From assembly GCF_026914185.1 (NCBI RefSeq), contig NC_070562.1:806001-870000 (forward strand): a DNA stretch of 64,000 bases, in the 5' to 3' direction. Source of the stretch: Puccinia triticina (Eukaryota > Basidiomycota > Pucciniomycetes > Pucciniales > Pucciniaceae). Shown here piece after piece: positions 11,603 through 21,685 of this stretch. The notes beneath the pieces were generated by a model. That model was not told the origin of the DNA and did not search any database. It was given only the letters and a program-made list of their open reading frames with translations. The position numbers were made by a program, and so were the translations under genes. How positions within the stretch are numbered: position 1 is the first letter of the stretch; the number at the start of each line of letters is the position of its first letter.

Positions 11603-11927
11603 ACTGTGAGCGGTGGCAATGAGGTGGAAGTCTTATTTCACCTCCTTTTTTTTCTTATCATGTTTTCAAGAATATATATACAGTACAAAACAAAGGTAAA
11701 TGGTAGTATCTACAACATAAATAGTCTGCAATGGTCTCCAATAGTTATACATGAAAATTAAATGTTTTGGATCAAAAAAAGCAAAAAAGTACCCGCGGTA
11801 CCCGCGAAAAGTACCGCCGGTACCCGCCCACGGGTGCCGTGTACGGGTACGGGTGTCTAAAATCTGAGAAAAACAGTGCAGGTACCCGGACACGCCCCGG
11901 GTACCCGGGTCCACATGGCGATCTTTA
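8904..11927 (+). mobile_element. hAT transposon copy 1, 5'-truncated
   Basis: This is a near-identical, inverted counterpart of the full-length hAT at 28172-31977. Its right end (CGATCTTTA at 11927) and the GC-rich GGGTACCCG-type subterminal repeats are intact. The left end is missing about 770 bp compared with copy 2 and is fused to copia. No 8-bp TSD can be assessed because the left border is lost. Confidence 0.88.
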
Positions 11928-12427
11928 GAGCCTATCATGTGTATTCCCCAAGAGGTTGGAAAATTGCATGTATCGGGACAAGTCTGGGGATTTACACCCT
12001 CTGGGAACATGGTTGTGAGCAGACAGGATGTGAAACTAACGGATGTGGATGCTCAGAGGTGTTTTTACAGTATGCCCTTTACATTCTCAGACTTTACGTG
12101 CTGTGGTTTTGAGGCAAGTCACTGTAAAATTACATTTGGGGGGGAATTTCACAACTTTTACATGGGGAGGGCTTTACATGCTTGTGTCACTGTAAAGCAG
12201 TACCATGTAAAATTCTCCCACCCCATTATAAACAGTTATCAAAGTTTTATTGTAATATATTCCAAACTTGATTCAAATCAAAATCTCTTAACTTTCTGTG
12301 GCAAATACAGGCCCAAATATGTTTCAAAAAAGCCTCAATAATTATTTACAATTATAAACCTGCGGGCCACACAACAGGAATTCCAAATTCCTGGCCAACA
12401 CCGCCTGTTCCGCCCCCCCCCCCCCCG
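11928..12427. other. Non-coding stretch with TGTAAAA/TTTTACA motifs
   Basis: No gene is supported. At about 12120-12240 several TGTAAAA and TTTTACA strings occur in both orientations beside a G7 run, ending near CCCCATTATAAACAG. A related composition with a similar end is seen at 33760-34200, suggesting two decayed copies of one non-autonomous repeat. Confidence 0.4.
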
Positions 12428-12525
12428 CCCGTGGAGCGTACATTTGGGCAGTTGAAGAACCGCTTCCGTATCCTCCTGACGGCTGAGGCTGCACGGCCGA
12501 TACGCGCGCGGTCAAACACTTTTGT
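12428..12525 (+). pseudogene. Fragment of a DDE (PIF/Harbinger-type) transposase
   Basis: One frame reads VERTFGQLKNRFRIL and continues for about 30 residues. This is the signature around the third catalytic residue (Glu) of PIF/Harbinger DDE transposases. Nothing else of the gene is left. A run of C bases lies directly upstream. Confidence 0.6.
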
Positions 12526-13075
12526 GTGTACACCGCGGGGCGGTTGAGTCGCCCCAGAAACCATCAGTGGGGCGCCCCCGTGACCCAGCCATCAGGCGGC
12601 AACCCTGGGTCTACCCTAGGAACACCGCCCCACAGGCGCCCCCAAAGACGACCTCGGGACCGTCAGGGAGGTCCCAGGGGCCTCCCAAGTGGGTCGCCCC
12701 AAGGTCGCCGCACTCCAAAAGGGCGGCCTTGGGTCGCCACTCCGGTTCGGCCATGGGATGCCTCTGTCCCATGGTCGACCCGTTGGGGGTCGCATAAATG
12801 GCGATTTGAGGGGCGGCGAAATCGCGCGACAGGGTGCTACCCGTGTTGACAAGCCTTGTCGGCTGCGCGGCTGCAAAGGGCCGGCCCAATGGTCGGCCAT
12901 AATCCGTATAACCAACAGGCAAGCTGGACGACGGGACGGAACTGGGGAACAACAGGCCCCTGGGCAATGCCAGGGGGGGAATGCCCTTTGGAGTTGGGAA
13001 AAGGGGGGGGGGGGCTCTGGGGATCGAGCGGCAGACAATGCTTGGGAGCAGCCATTGAACGTACACAACCTTCTC
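12526..13075. other. GC-rich unassigned block
   Basis: The block is strikingly GC-rich compared with its surroundings, with many CGCC/GGCG strings and an 11-base G run near 13010. Open frames on both strands are low-complexity and I do not accept them as genes. It abuts the broken end of the F-box pseudogene, so it may be (part of) the insertion that truncated it. Confidence 0.35.
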
Positions 13076-13849
13076 AATGAACGGTCGACTGGCAAGGGCG
13101 TCCAGGAGGGGCTCTTGACAGCGAGTCAAGAGCGAGGTGGCCATGGTGATGTTTTCAAGTACCGGACAGCTGCGGATGATCTCGCAGATCAGAGAGCCGC
13201 CGCCCCTTCCCATCGAACACGGACCAATGAATTTGAACTGAAGCGAGCGAACCTGGTGAGCAAGGCTGGCCGGCGGATGTTGGTCGTCTATCGGAGATGA
13301 TAAAGCGTTCTGAGTGAGGGATGGGCTAGTGAGTGTCTGGCAGAATAGATGGGCCTGCCACTGATTGAGTAAGGTGACATGTGTGAAGAGCGCCTGCTGG
13401 GCACATTTTCCAAAGGTGCGGTTGACCAAGCAGAGTGGTAGTAGTGGATTGGATGGCAGAGCTGCGCGCGAGACGGTTATGTCAGATTCTTGAGTAGGAA
13501 AGAAGATGGCTGCTCACCCTCTGGCTAGGAGGTCTCAAGCTCCTGTGTGTGCATCAGTATGCTTCCCCCTCGAGATTTTGATTTTTGGAGGAGAGACAAA
13601 GCTTACGGTAGTAGCTCTGGGCGTCATGTAGGTAGGACTAGGCAGCGTGAAGGTAGAGTGATATTTCTGTTTGGATTCCAGGTTAGCTCTTGCCTTGAGA
13701 CGGATATCCTGGCTTCCCTCACCGGATTCGCAGATGGGGCAATACTCGAGGCAGCGATGTGGGTGGTGTTGGTCGGCCTGGTGGAGGTGGACGACTTGCT
13801 CGAGTATTTTCTCGAGAAGTTCGGCTGGCAGGTCGGTCAACAACACCAT
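13076..13849 (-). pseudogene. F-box/LRR-like family member, 3'-truncated
   Basis: The copy is almost identical to the intact paralog at 53658-55407. Exon 1 (13849-13607, 243 nt) encodes the F-box start MVLLTDLPAELLEKIL. The 25-nt exon 2 has TAG where the paralog has TGG (conserved SWPEG motif). Exon 3 begins ALPSNPLLPLCLVN and stays in frame to SRPFI, where homology stops at about 13076 inside GTTCAT. Roughly two thirds of the gene are missing. The near identity suggests a recent duplication from the cluster at the right of the window. It is nonfunctional by truncation and nonsense. Confidence 0.85.
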
Positions 13850-13887
13850 TGTTTGTTTCCTTTGATGCTGGGCGGATGCTGACTTAA

Positions 13888-13960
13888 CTAAGCCTCCCGG
13901 GACTGGGGGTGCGGAGCACCCCGATGCAAAGCATCTCCCATTCCCAATGGGAGGCTTATG
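13888..13960. repeat. Small hairpin element after TAA
   Basis: AAGCCTCCCGGGACTGGG on the left pairs with CCCAATGGGAGGCTT on the right around the inner GGGGTGCGGAGCACCCC stem. It follows TAA. It is a tiny foldback of unknown family. Confidence 0.5.
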
Positions 13961-14126
13961 AGTTATCGGCTTTTTTTGGCATGAGAGCTTCAGGAAATTT
14001 GTGGCTTTTGGCCAACTTTTTGAATCAAATTTACATTAGGGGGCTTCAAAATTGATCCAGGAAGCGTTCCAGGTCCAAACTCCAGGAAAGCCAAAACACA
14101 GCCAAAAAATAATTCCTGGAGGTTCT

Positions 14127-14333
14127 ACATTTATGGTCCTCAAAGTTGAATTTCATGCATGTATAAATGCATAAATCATAAATTCATAAAACTTTGTTTG
14201 CAGGGGATCTCACCAATCTGCTTAAGTAATCTTTGGCTTTCCCAGCCAAAGAATTTTTATGAATTTATGATTTACGCATTTATGCATGCATGAATTCCAA
14301 CTTTGAGGACCATAATTGAGACCCCCAGAAAGA
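14127..14333. mobile_element. Nested foldback MITE, about 200 bp
   Basis: TTATGGTCCTCAAAGTTG at about 14152 is repeated inverted at about 14316. The two arms stay complementary through GCATAAATCATAAATTCATAA, leaving a short loop. The arms are about 85 bp, so it can fold almost completely. Confidence 0.7.
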
Positions 14334-14544
14334 GGAACTTCCTGCATTTTAACCCAGAAGAACAAGACCTGGAAATGATTATCAGTTTTAACATGTTTTG
14401 TCCCATGCCTTTGGGGTCCCCAAAGGACCAGCTCCTTCCCCCCACGCAACCACAAGTTGATCGGACTTTCTTGCACATTTTTTTTTTTTTCATCAGCAGT
14501 TTCAAATTAGCTCAAACTGCAACAATTCCGACTGCTCTAATTGC

Positions 14545-15135
14545 TGTCGACTGGGAGGGACTTTCCCTGTTGACAGCCATATAAGGCAGTTGACCGGGAG
14601 AAGTCCCTCCCGGATGACTGCCTGATATGGCTGTTGGCCGGGAGGGACTCCTCCCGGTCAACTCTTGTGTGTATGTGGTTGTTGACCGGGAGGTACTGCT
14701 CCCGGTTGACTGCCTTATATGGCTGTCAACCCTGAGGTACTGCTCCCGGTCGACTGCCTTATATGGCTGTTGACTGGGAGGTACTGTACTACTGCTCCAG
14801 TCCCTCCCGGATGACTGCTCAATATGGCTGTCAACCGGGAGGGACTCCTCCCGGTTCCTCCCATTCAGCTCTTGTATGTATGTTATTGTTGACCGGGAGG
14901 TACTGCTCCCAGTCAACTGCCTTATATGGCTGTTGACCGGGAGTTACTGCTCCCGGTCAACTGCCTTTTATGGCTGTTGACCGGGAGAGACTCCTCCCGG
15001 TCAACTCTTGTATGTATGTGATTGTTGACCGGGAGGTACTGCTCCCAGCCAACTGCCTTATATGGCTGTTGACTGGGAGGGACTCCTCTGGGTTGAGTCT
15101 TGACTGCTTGATATCACTGTTGAGCAGGAGGTACT
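14545..15135. repeat. Minisatellite of palindromic units (GACCGGGAG...CTCCCGGTC)
   Basis: About ten units of roughly 50-60 bp are arranged in tandem. Each contains the dyad TGACCGGGAG, a short GGACT or GTACTG loop, and CTCCCGGTCA. Most units are separated by ACTGCCTTATATGGCTGT or ACTCTTGTATGTATGTGATT spacers. Each unit could form a 10-bp stem. Confidence 0.85.
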
Positions 15136-15424
15136 TTCTAGCATGGCGGGCGGTGTACAAAAATTTGCTCGAAGTTAGTGTGCGGTGGTGGGAAAGATGA
15201 TGTAGGGGTGTCAAAAAAAAAGGCGGGGGTCCAGGGTTTGAGAAGAAAGGTGGGATTTATCCTCTTTTGTCCTCTTTTAATTTCCTGTTTTCCTGTTTTC
15301 CTGGATGTCCTGGAAGGGCATAGGAAGAAGGAGATCAGGTCCACAGGAAGCGTTCCAGGTCGCTCATTTTTCCTGGAAACTCCGACCTGGAACACTTCCT
15401 GGATCAATTTTGAAACCCCCTATT

Positions 15425-16001
15425 ACACAGCGCGCACTCATTGTGAGTCAGCGAGGTGAAGTACATGGGATAGCTGAGCATCTCAGCTTCAATGTAGTGT
15501 CACTTTTGTGATATCTACACTTGAAGGAGAGTGTTGCCCTTGCTCAGCAGTCAAGGTGGATGGATGATGCAGTTCTGTATTTAAATTGAGTCCAAATGGA
15601 TCTTCTCGGAATTTGCATACACACTTCTGGCCGAACACAAAAAAATCACAAACTTCAAAGGGGGATGGAAGGAATTTGTGAAGGGGGAAAAAGTGGTGAT
15701 TGACACCAAAAGAAAGAGAAAAATCAGGCCTTTAATCTGGCACCACAGGCGATAGGAATACACAAGGAGAAGACCCCTGAAAGGGGAGCGGGAACAAAAT
15801 CCCACCAAAACACTGAAAGCTCTCAAGCCAAATTCTTGGCTTTACCTGCAAGTCCTTCCTTCGGAGGTCGCGCTTCGCGCGAGGGCGCTTTGCGCCAGCC
15901 CAGGCTGTACCAGGGCCCTCTGAAGCAAGGGACTTGTGATAAGTCAGGGCGGATGCTGCGTGTCATCGAGCTAATCACACTTGCTCACCGAGCTTAACTA
16001 A
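15425..16001. other. Intergenic stretch without recognisable feature
   Basis: Apart from a short GCGCTTCGCGCGAGGGCGC palindrome near 15870 I see nothing interpretable here. Confidence 0.4.
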
Positions 16002-16379
16002 GAGCATATCCACCACGGGAGGTAAATTGGGGATGTAAACCCCGCGGTTTACATATTGTGTTTTGAATAATGCTTGGGCCCCGTTTGGCAGCAGTGATGT
16101 TATGTAATAACCACTGCTTTTCTATAACCGGGCCTCACCGAGGCCCATATCGTATCACTTGCATGTTTGGCAGTTTTGAGAAGTTATGAGGGTCATCACG
16201 AGTTTCCTCATCACTCCTCATCATCCCCGCCATTTCCGATATAGTACCCCTGGGGGTGTATTTGGGGTGATATCGGCACCCTTACACAACACACCCCCAA
16301 CTCAACCTCTGTTACTCACCTCAATGGCCGGTACAGACTTAGTACCGGTCACCAAGCGGAGTACACACTCCAATCAATG

Positions 16380-16575
16380 GGCCAACACAACCAGTCATTG
16401 AGATTAATGACCGATCCAACACAATCGGCCATCAATGACCAATGGACATCAAAGGGACATTCCCCTCAATGACCATTGGTCATTGAAGGGCCCATGAATC
16501 CCCCCAATGACCATTGGTCATCAATGAGAATATGTACACAGTCCCTTCGATGACCATCGGTCATCAAGGGGAATC
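16380..16575. repeat. Cluster of ATGACCATTGGTCAT-type palindromes
   Basis: At least four dyads of the form ATGACCA(T/A)(T/C)GGTCAT occur within 200 bp inside the Harbinger element, upstream of its transposase. Dense dyads near an end may be transposase-binding or hairpin sites. That role is inference. Confidence 0.6.
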
Positions 16576-16915
16576 TCCCCTATTTCTCTAAACCAACTCC
16601 TTCACCCCCTACTGGAGGAAATTGGCTCCGGGGGTGGATTTAGCCTTGGGCCTCATCTGACATCTGTCAAGATGCACCATGTGGAAAGGATATCAAAAAT
16701 ATGGAAAATTTGAGAAATCATCCAAGCTTACACAATATCTGAATTTTGATTTTTCAAGCTTCAGGCCCGCGAGCCAGCCACTGGTCAGGAGGTAAATCCT
16801 GTTTGAAATCCCCTGAACCTCAAATTCCCTGGCATCCCGATTCCTCCCCGGTGAAAGAACACATCACCACTGCTTGTTTTCTATAACCTATCTGAGCCAA
16901 TCTCTTGCGGTCAAG

Positions 16916-18221
16916 ATGGAAAGGCTCAAGATTATCGAAAACATGATCAATTCACAATCCACAGTCCTTTCAAATTCTGCCAACATCAAAAGAGCTTTCT
17001 CAGAGGTAGCCGGTGTTTTGCTTGACAAGGGCGAGGACAAGAAACCACCACGAAAAAGGAGGATCAGTGAAGGGACGTTTGGCAAATCTACCCCGCAATT
17101 TTGAAGCTGGATATCGTCAGCTTGTCAAAGATTACTTTTCCGAGTCGCCGATCTATCACAAAGTCCTATTTCAATGCTGATTCCGCATGCACAGGTCTCT
17201 TTTTTTTGCAAATCGTACATGATGTGGAAGAACACAACCAATACTTTGTCCAAAAGAAAGACGCACTTGGTCGACCCGGGCTGAGACCAATTCAGAAGAT
17301 CTGTTCGGCCATGCGTATGCTTGCCTATGGAGGCGCTGCCAATGCAAACGACAAATATCTTTGCATAGCCAAAAGCACCTCTCTCAAAAGTCTTTCCAGA
17401 TTCTGTAGTGCGGTTATCAAGATCTACGGACCCAAATACCTACAATCCCCAATGGAGGATGATCTCAAGCGTGTACTGGCAATCAACAAAAAACACGGCT
17501 TCCCAGGTATGCTCGGTTCACTAGACTGCATGCACTGGGAATGGAAAAATTGCCCGGCAGGCTGGAAAGGGCAGTTTCAAGGAAAAGAGAAGGTAAGTGT
17601 GTGTACAGTTGGTTTGAATTTGCAAAAATCTATCTTAATCCCTGGTGGTTTATTCTCCCTCTGGCAGGTAGCTACCATAGTCCTGGAGGCAGTTGTCTCA
17701 CAGGACTTGTGGTTCCGGCACTCGTTTTTTGGGCTTCCTGGATTTCACAACGATGTCAACGTGCTCAATGTTTCGCCCTTATTCACCAATCTTCTTAACG
17801 GAGTTGCTCCGAAATGCACCTTCAAGATTAACGGCCACCAATACGATCAGGGATACTTCTTGGTGGACGGTATCTATTCCGATTATTCAACGCTTGTCAA
17901 AAAAATTTCTCAACCCCAAGGACTGGAGCAAAAGTTGAGACTTTTTAGCTGAATCAAATCATTAATTGAGATTTTGATTAACCTTTCTGTGCAGCATTTT
18001 GCAAAAATGCAGGAAGCAATGCGCAAGGACGTTGAACGAGCATTTGGTGTTCTGCAGGCTTGTTTTGCTATAGTTGCACGACCCGCAAGAGGATGGAATA
18101 AGAACAATCTCCACAGGATCATGAAGACGTGTATCATCCTCCACAACATGATTGTGGAGGATGAAAGAGGATCACCAGAGGACTTCGAGTATGAAGGTAC
18201 AACCACTTCTGTCAAGCACGC
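16916..18221 (+). pseudogene. PIF/Harbinger DDE transposase, decayed
   Basis: From the ATG at 16916 the frame carries a basic N-terminus, then shifts near 17090. It has a TGA at 17178-17180 and a run of T bases near 17207 that shifts it again. Catalytic landmarks are visible: first Asp in LGSLDCMHWEWKNCP, second Asp in LVDGIYSDY, third acidic residue in KDVERAFGVLQACFAI, followed by CIILHNMIVEDE. Two introns fit, about 17592-17668 (GTAAGT...GGCAG) and about 17934-17994 (GTTGAG...GTGCAG). The gene is interrupted after VKHA by the Ty3 LTR at 18222. It encoded the enzyme for element excision and integration. Confidence 0.85.
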
Positions 18222-19018
18222 TGAGGGACTCCTGTCCGTGCTAAGCGGCGGCAGTCGTGTGAGGGGAGAAGTGCTGTTTAGGCTGCCCTCGTGGCGGTGG
18301 TCCGTAGAGATGAGCGCTGAAAGGAATTGGGATAGCTGTGGTGTTGGGGGTGGTTTTGAGATGTTCGCCGGGGTTTTGGATCCGCGGCGGCGGTTGTTTG
18401 TTTTGAGGGAGTCGGGGATTGTGATCTTAAGGAAGAAAGGAAGGGAACTGAGACTTTTGATGAAGCGTGATCGGCGGGCAGAGCCCAAAAGTTTGAACTC
18501 TGATGATCTGATCTATAAACTCCGGATGGACCGTATTCTGGGGATCAGAATGCCATGGCCACCCATCACCCAAGTTTGAGCTGAACTTGGACTCCGGGTG
18601 ACATGTCAAATACATTTCATCACATCCTCCGCGCGCTACACGCGCGCACACACAAAACAGCAGAAAGAAACCAACAAAGAAGCGGAGAAAAGAAACAGCA
18701 CAAAGGAAACTAAAAGAAAACACAGCATGAGGAGACAGAGAGGGAAGGAAGAAAGAAAAGAAGAGATAGGCGGAACAAACAGAAAAAGGAGAAAACAAGA
18801 AACAAACAAGGAAATAAACCCACAGCAGCCGCTGTGTTAGGACCAAGAAAAATGAAGGATGATGGGGACTGAGAAGGAGAGGAGATGCAAAGATGAGGAG
18901 AGATGGGGAGAGGTGAATTCTTGAGTCTTGAGGGGTGAGAAGGGAATGGAATCTTGATCTTGATGTTGCTGGCGGCGGTGATGCTCCTGACTAGCTGGCC
19001 ACGAGAGGGACCACCACA
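18222..19018 (-). repeat. 3' LTR of the Ty3 element
   Basis: The 797-bp block starts TGAGGGACTCC and ends CCACCACA. It is closely similar to 27495-28171. The sequence immediately inside it (CATCCACCCACC, purine-rich on the minus strand) is a plausible polypurine tract. Confidence 0.92.
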
Positions 19019-19124
19019 TCCACCCACCATTTGGAGTCTGTCCCCAGACTCCTTCGACGGATGCGCGGCAAAGAGAGAGGGAGGCAAAACCTAAAGAAAA
19101 AGTGGAAAGAAGAGGGGTTCCCGC

Positions 19125-19206
19125 GGGTGGCTCACGACAGTGGCTGGAGTAGAGCTTACAACAACGACGGTAGTAGAATACCCAAGGTGCATACTAAGGA
19201 GGGGGA
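19125..19206 (-). repeat. Ty3 internal module, copy 1 (after integrase)
   Basis: One of four related blocks of about 80-100 bp inside the Ty3 element. On the minus strand it contains AAAAGTAAGTCCCCCTCC, GTATGCACC and GTCGTGAGCCACCC in that order. This copy lies just past the integrase stop. Confidence 0.7.
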
Positions 19207-19207
19207 C

Positions 19208-20174
19208 TTACTTTTGGTCAGTAATGCCCCCGCGCGGAAAGTACCGCTTGACCTGATCCGCCGCGAACCGGCGCTTGAGCTCTGTCCCATCCAGCTCGGC
19301 GAGGACGTAAGAGCCTCCTTGAACCTGCTGGACGATCCGGTAGGGGCCGTTCCATTTGTGAGCAAACAGCTTCCCCCACTGGACTTCGAGAGATTGATTA
19401 TAAACGAGGACAAGGTCGCCCGTGGAAAGCGGAGCGCGGAATCGACTAGAGCTCTTGTCCGCCCAGTAACGAACTGATTCGCCGCGCGCTTTCATCATGC
19501 GCTTGTACCCAACCGCCCGAGTTTCTTTGCTCCGCTCCAGCTGTTTCGACCGCGCCACCAACAAACCCGCAGTGTCCCGGACCTCTTCCCAGTCAACGCC
19601 CAAATAGGACTCTGTTTCCAGATCAATCGGCAGTGCCGCTCGCTGGCCGAAAACAAGCTCGTACGGGGAGTATCCTGTTGTACGCTTAGTCGAGATCCGG
19701 TCGGCGAAAAGCACCAGGGGCAGAAATTTTCGGCAATTCTTGCCTGATTCACCGGCTAATTTCACCAACGCCGCCTTGAGTGGCGCGTGCCCACGCTCAA
19801 CCATGCCCTGGGCCTCCGGATAGTAAGGGGTGGATACACAATGTTGCCCTGGCAGCGCCCAAAGCATCTCCGCAAGCGCCCCGCCAAACTCCAAGCCTCC
19901 GTCCGTCGAGTAGGAGCGCGCAAGACCATATCGCATGGTCCAATGCTCGTGCAAAAATGCGGCCAATAGATTGTTGAGAAACTTTGCTTCCACCCAACCC
20001 GAAAAGTCGTCGCGCGCGACAATGAGGTACTTGGCCCCTCCGGCTTTGATGTGGACCACGTCCATCGACACTCGTCCAAAAACCGTCTCCTCCCCAGTTG
20101 GGTACCGCATCTCCAAAGGCTGCCGGAGATCCCTCTTCTGGCAGGCCTCGCAGCTCTGGCACCAACGCGCGACG
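19208..20174 (-). pseudogene. Ty3 integrase, C-terminal two thirds
   Basis: The frame shows the second half of the HHCC zinc module (CQSCEACQKR). The catalytic core follows with Asp in VSMDVVHIKAGG, Asp in YSTDGGLEF and Glu in PEAQGMVERGH. The C-terminus has a GPY/F module (KWNGPYRIV) that ends KRYFPRG. Removing the nested element and one copy of its CGACG duplication (1711 bp in all) brings this part back into the frame of the upstream integrase/RNase H part. The integrase was therefore probably intact before that insertion. Confidence 0.9.
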
Positions 20175-20369
20175 TGTTGAGATACATATATGCTTATATT
20201 CAGTACATTGTATGCTTCAACCAAACACGGCCAATCTTGTATTTAGTCTACACTAGATTGGCGCCTGGAGTTTGATCCTCAGTGAATCAGAACAACATTT
20301 TCTCACTCCCAAAGTGTCACTTGCCTGTCAGCAGTGAACTTTGGTTTTCATCTGTTGTCCCTCACAACA
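20175..20369 (+). repeat. 5' LTR of the gag-only element
   Basis: 195 bp, starting TGTTGAGATAC and ending CTCACAACA. It matches the 3' LTR except for a two-base difference near the end (ATCTGTTGTCC versus ATCCCTTGTCC). Confidence 0.95.
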
Positions 20370-20382
20370 GGTTATGAGACCC
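20370..20382 (+). promoter_or_regulatory. Primer-binding site (initiator tRNA-Met anticodon arm type)
   Basis: GGTTATGAGACC lies immediately after the 5' LTR. It is complementary, with one mismatch, to the CAU anticodon arm of eukaryotic initiator tRNA-Met. This is established as the primer type for Drosophila copia and relatives. Confidence 0.65.
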
Positions 20383-20520
20383 ATTTGCTCACCCTGCTTG
20401 CGACATCAAAATCTCGGTTGCCCTCGATATTGAACTTACTATCATCCTTGGCTTCAATCTCAATCGTCCTCGGAACTCAGAAAGTCGGACTCCCTTGGCC
20501 TTGAACTCGTACTCAACAAC

Positions 20521-21432
20521 ATGCCTCCTCGATCCATGCAAAATCCAGCAGCTCTCATCGGAAATGTTCCTGTTCTCGATGGAAATTCGGTTGGCTTCCC
20601 AGCCTGGCGAACTCGGCTTGAAGAACTTTTTGCAATAGTCGGAGTCCATGATATCGTCGTGGGTAAGCTGCTCCGTCCGGAGACCAACTACAAGGACTCG
20701 GCGTCAAAACCGATCGCACAAGGCTCTCAACGACTTTACTACGCGGAGGAGTCCGCCACGGACTGGGATCACCTATCCGAAGTGGCTCGAGCCACCCTGA
20801 AGATGACTCTGTCGGTTGATTTGGCGATAAGATTAAAGGAGCTCAAGCCCGTGAGCGTTCTCTTCAAGACAATCTGTGATGGCTACGAAAAGAACACCCG
20901 AGCGAGGAGGATGATGCTCGAGGATGCGTTTTGGACTGCTCGTCACGATCCGAACAAACCGATTGCTACCTGGATTGCTCGGATCAAAAACTCAGCCTCC
21001 GACCTCAAGTCGGTTAAACTAGCTCTGGCGGATCAGCAGATCTGCGATCGTCTGCTCCGCGGACTGGACGACTCATGGAAGCCAATCCGTGACCACCTTG
21101 TTTACTCGCCTGTCGAAATATCCCTTGACAATGCCATTGGATCGCTTGAAGCGCACGAAGTATCAATGAGCGTGTCGTTTGATCACCCTCCGGAGGCGTT
21201 TGCATCCCCGGCTGTCACCAGGAAAAAGAAACAAGGTTGCTGGAAATGTCACCAGATAGGTCACCATTCCTCAGCCTGTCCAAATCCTCCAGCCAAGGAC
21301 AAACAACAGACCCGATTCGAAACTCGTGCCGGTGCGGTGTCGACGGTATCCCTTGGAGGCGGTGGTCCTAGCGGCGAGGAAGATGAAGAAGAGGACGACT
21401 TCGATGCGGAAATCGACGTCGTGTGGGGATGA
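20521..21432 (+). CDS. Copia-type Gag polyprotein, intact, 303 aa
   Basis: The ORF runs from ATG 20521 to TGA 21432 without a break. The N-terminal half has the copia Gag pattern (VLDGNSVGFPAWRTRLEEL near residue 20, and a long helical UBN2/DUF4219-like region to about residue 220). Residues about 240-253 form a perfect CX2CX4HX4C zinc knuckle (CWKCHQIGHHSSAC). The tail is acidic (GEEDEEEDDFDAE). Nothing follows except 250 bp of leader-like sequence and the 3' LTR. An intact Gag without Pol suggests that it supplies its own capsid and borrows protease, integrase and RT from a relative. The nuclear or cytoplasmic site of particle assembly is not evident from sequence. Confidence 0.92.
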   Translation: MPPRSMQNPAALIGNVPVLDGNSVGFPAWRTRLEELFAIVGVHDIVVGKLLRPETNYKDSASKPIAQGSQRLYYAEESATDWDHLSEVARATLKMTLSVDLAIRLKELKPVSVLFKTICDGYEKNTRARRMMLEDAFWTARHDPNKPIATWIARIKNSASDLKSVKLALADQQICDRLLRGLDDSWKPIRDHLVYSPVEISLDNAIGSLEAHEVSMSVSFDHPPEAFASPAVTRKKKQGCWKCHQIGHHSSACPNPPAKDKQQTRFETRAGAVSTVSLGGGGPSGEEDEEEDDFDAEIDVVWG

Positions 21433-21685
21433 ACTCCAAAGTAGAAGACAATTACCTTTGTAGGAACGGCAACTCCGGCTAATCCTGACGGTCAATTCCT
21501 CTCTGGCGGCGTTAGGTATACTTATTGTTATGATATCTCCCTGTCTTCCACCGTCAATGGATCTCTGGCCCAATTACTTTAAATTTTTCTTTCTCTTTCT
21601 GTCCCCCATAGGAAATATTCTTTAACTTCAACTCAAAGTGGTTTAGATATTTCAATTAGTCTAGTTTTGTTTCAGCAAGGGGGTG

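Larger units (their letters stand above)
14038..15421. mobile_element. Non-autonomous TIR/foldback element, 1384 bp, with nested MITE and hairpin array
   Basis: The left end AGGGGGCTTCAAAATTGATC and the reverse complement of the right end AGGGGGTTTCAAAATTGATC form a TIR of about 50 bp. The TIR continues through AGGAAGCGTTCCAGGTC. The trinucleotide ATT flanks both ends (14035-14037 and 15422-15424). No transposase is present. The interior holds a 200-bp nested foldback and a minisatellite. Confidence 0.78.
16002..18221 (+). mobile_element. PIF/Harbinger transposon, right end lost to Ty3 insertion
   Basis: The left terminus GAGCATATCCACCACGGGAG follows TAA and is shared with the element at 2553. 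A DDE transposase pseudogene occupies the right half and is cut at 18221 by the Ty3 LTR. The right terminus should lie beyond the Ty3 element but is not seen, because that flank has been rearranged. Confidence 0.65.

Noticed and set aside
12611..13300. Large ORFs over the GC-rich block
   Set aside because: They fuse the F-box fragment with GC-rich sequence and have no recognisable domain. High GC lowers stop frequency.
14545..15135. CRISPR or integron-type hairpin array
   Set aside because: Spacers between hairpins are themselves repeated and the array sits inside a foldback element. No cas or integrase gene is nearby.
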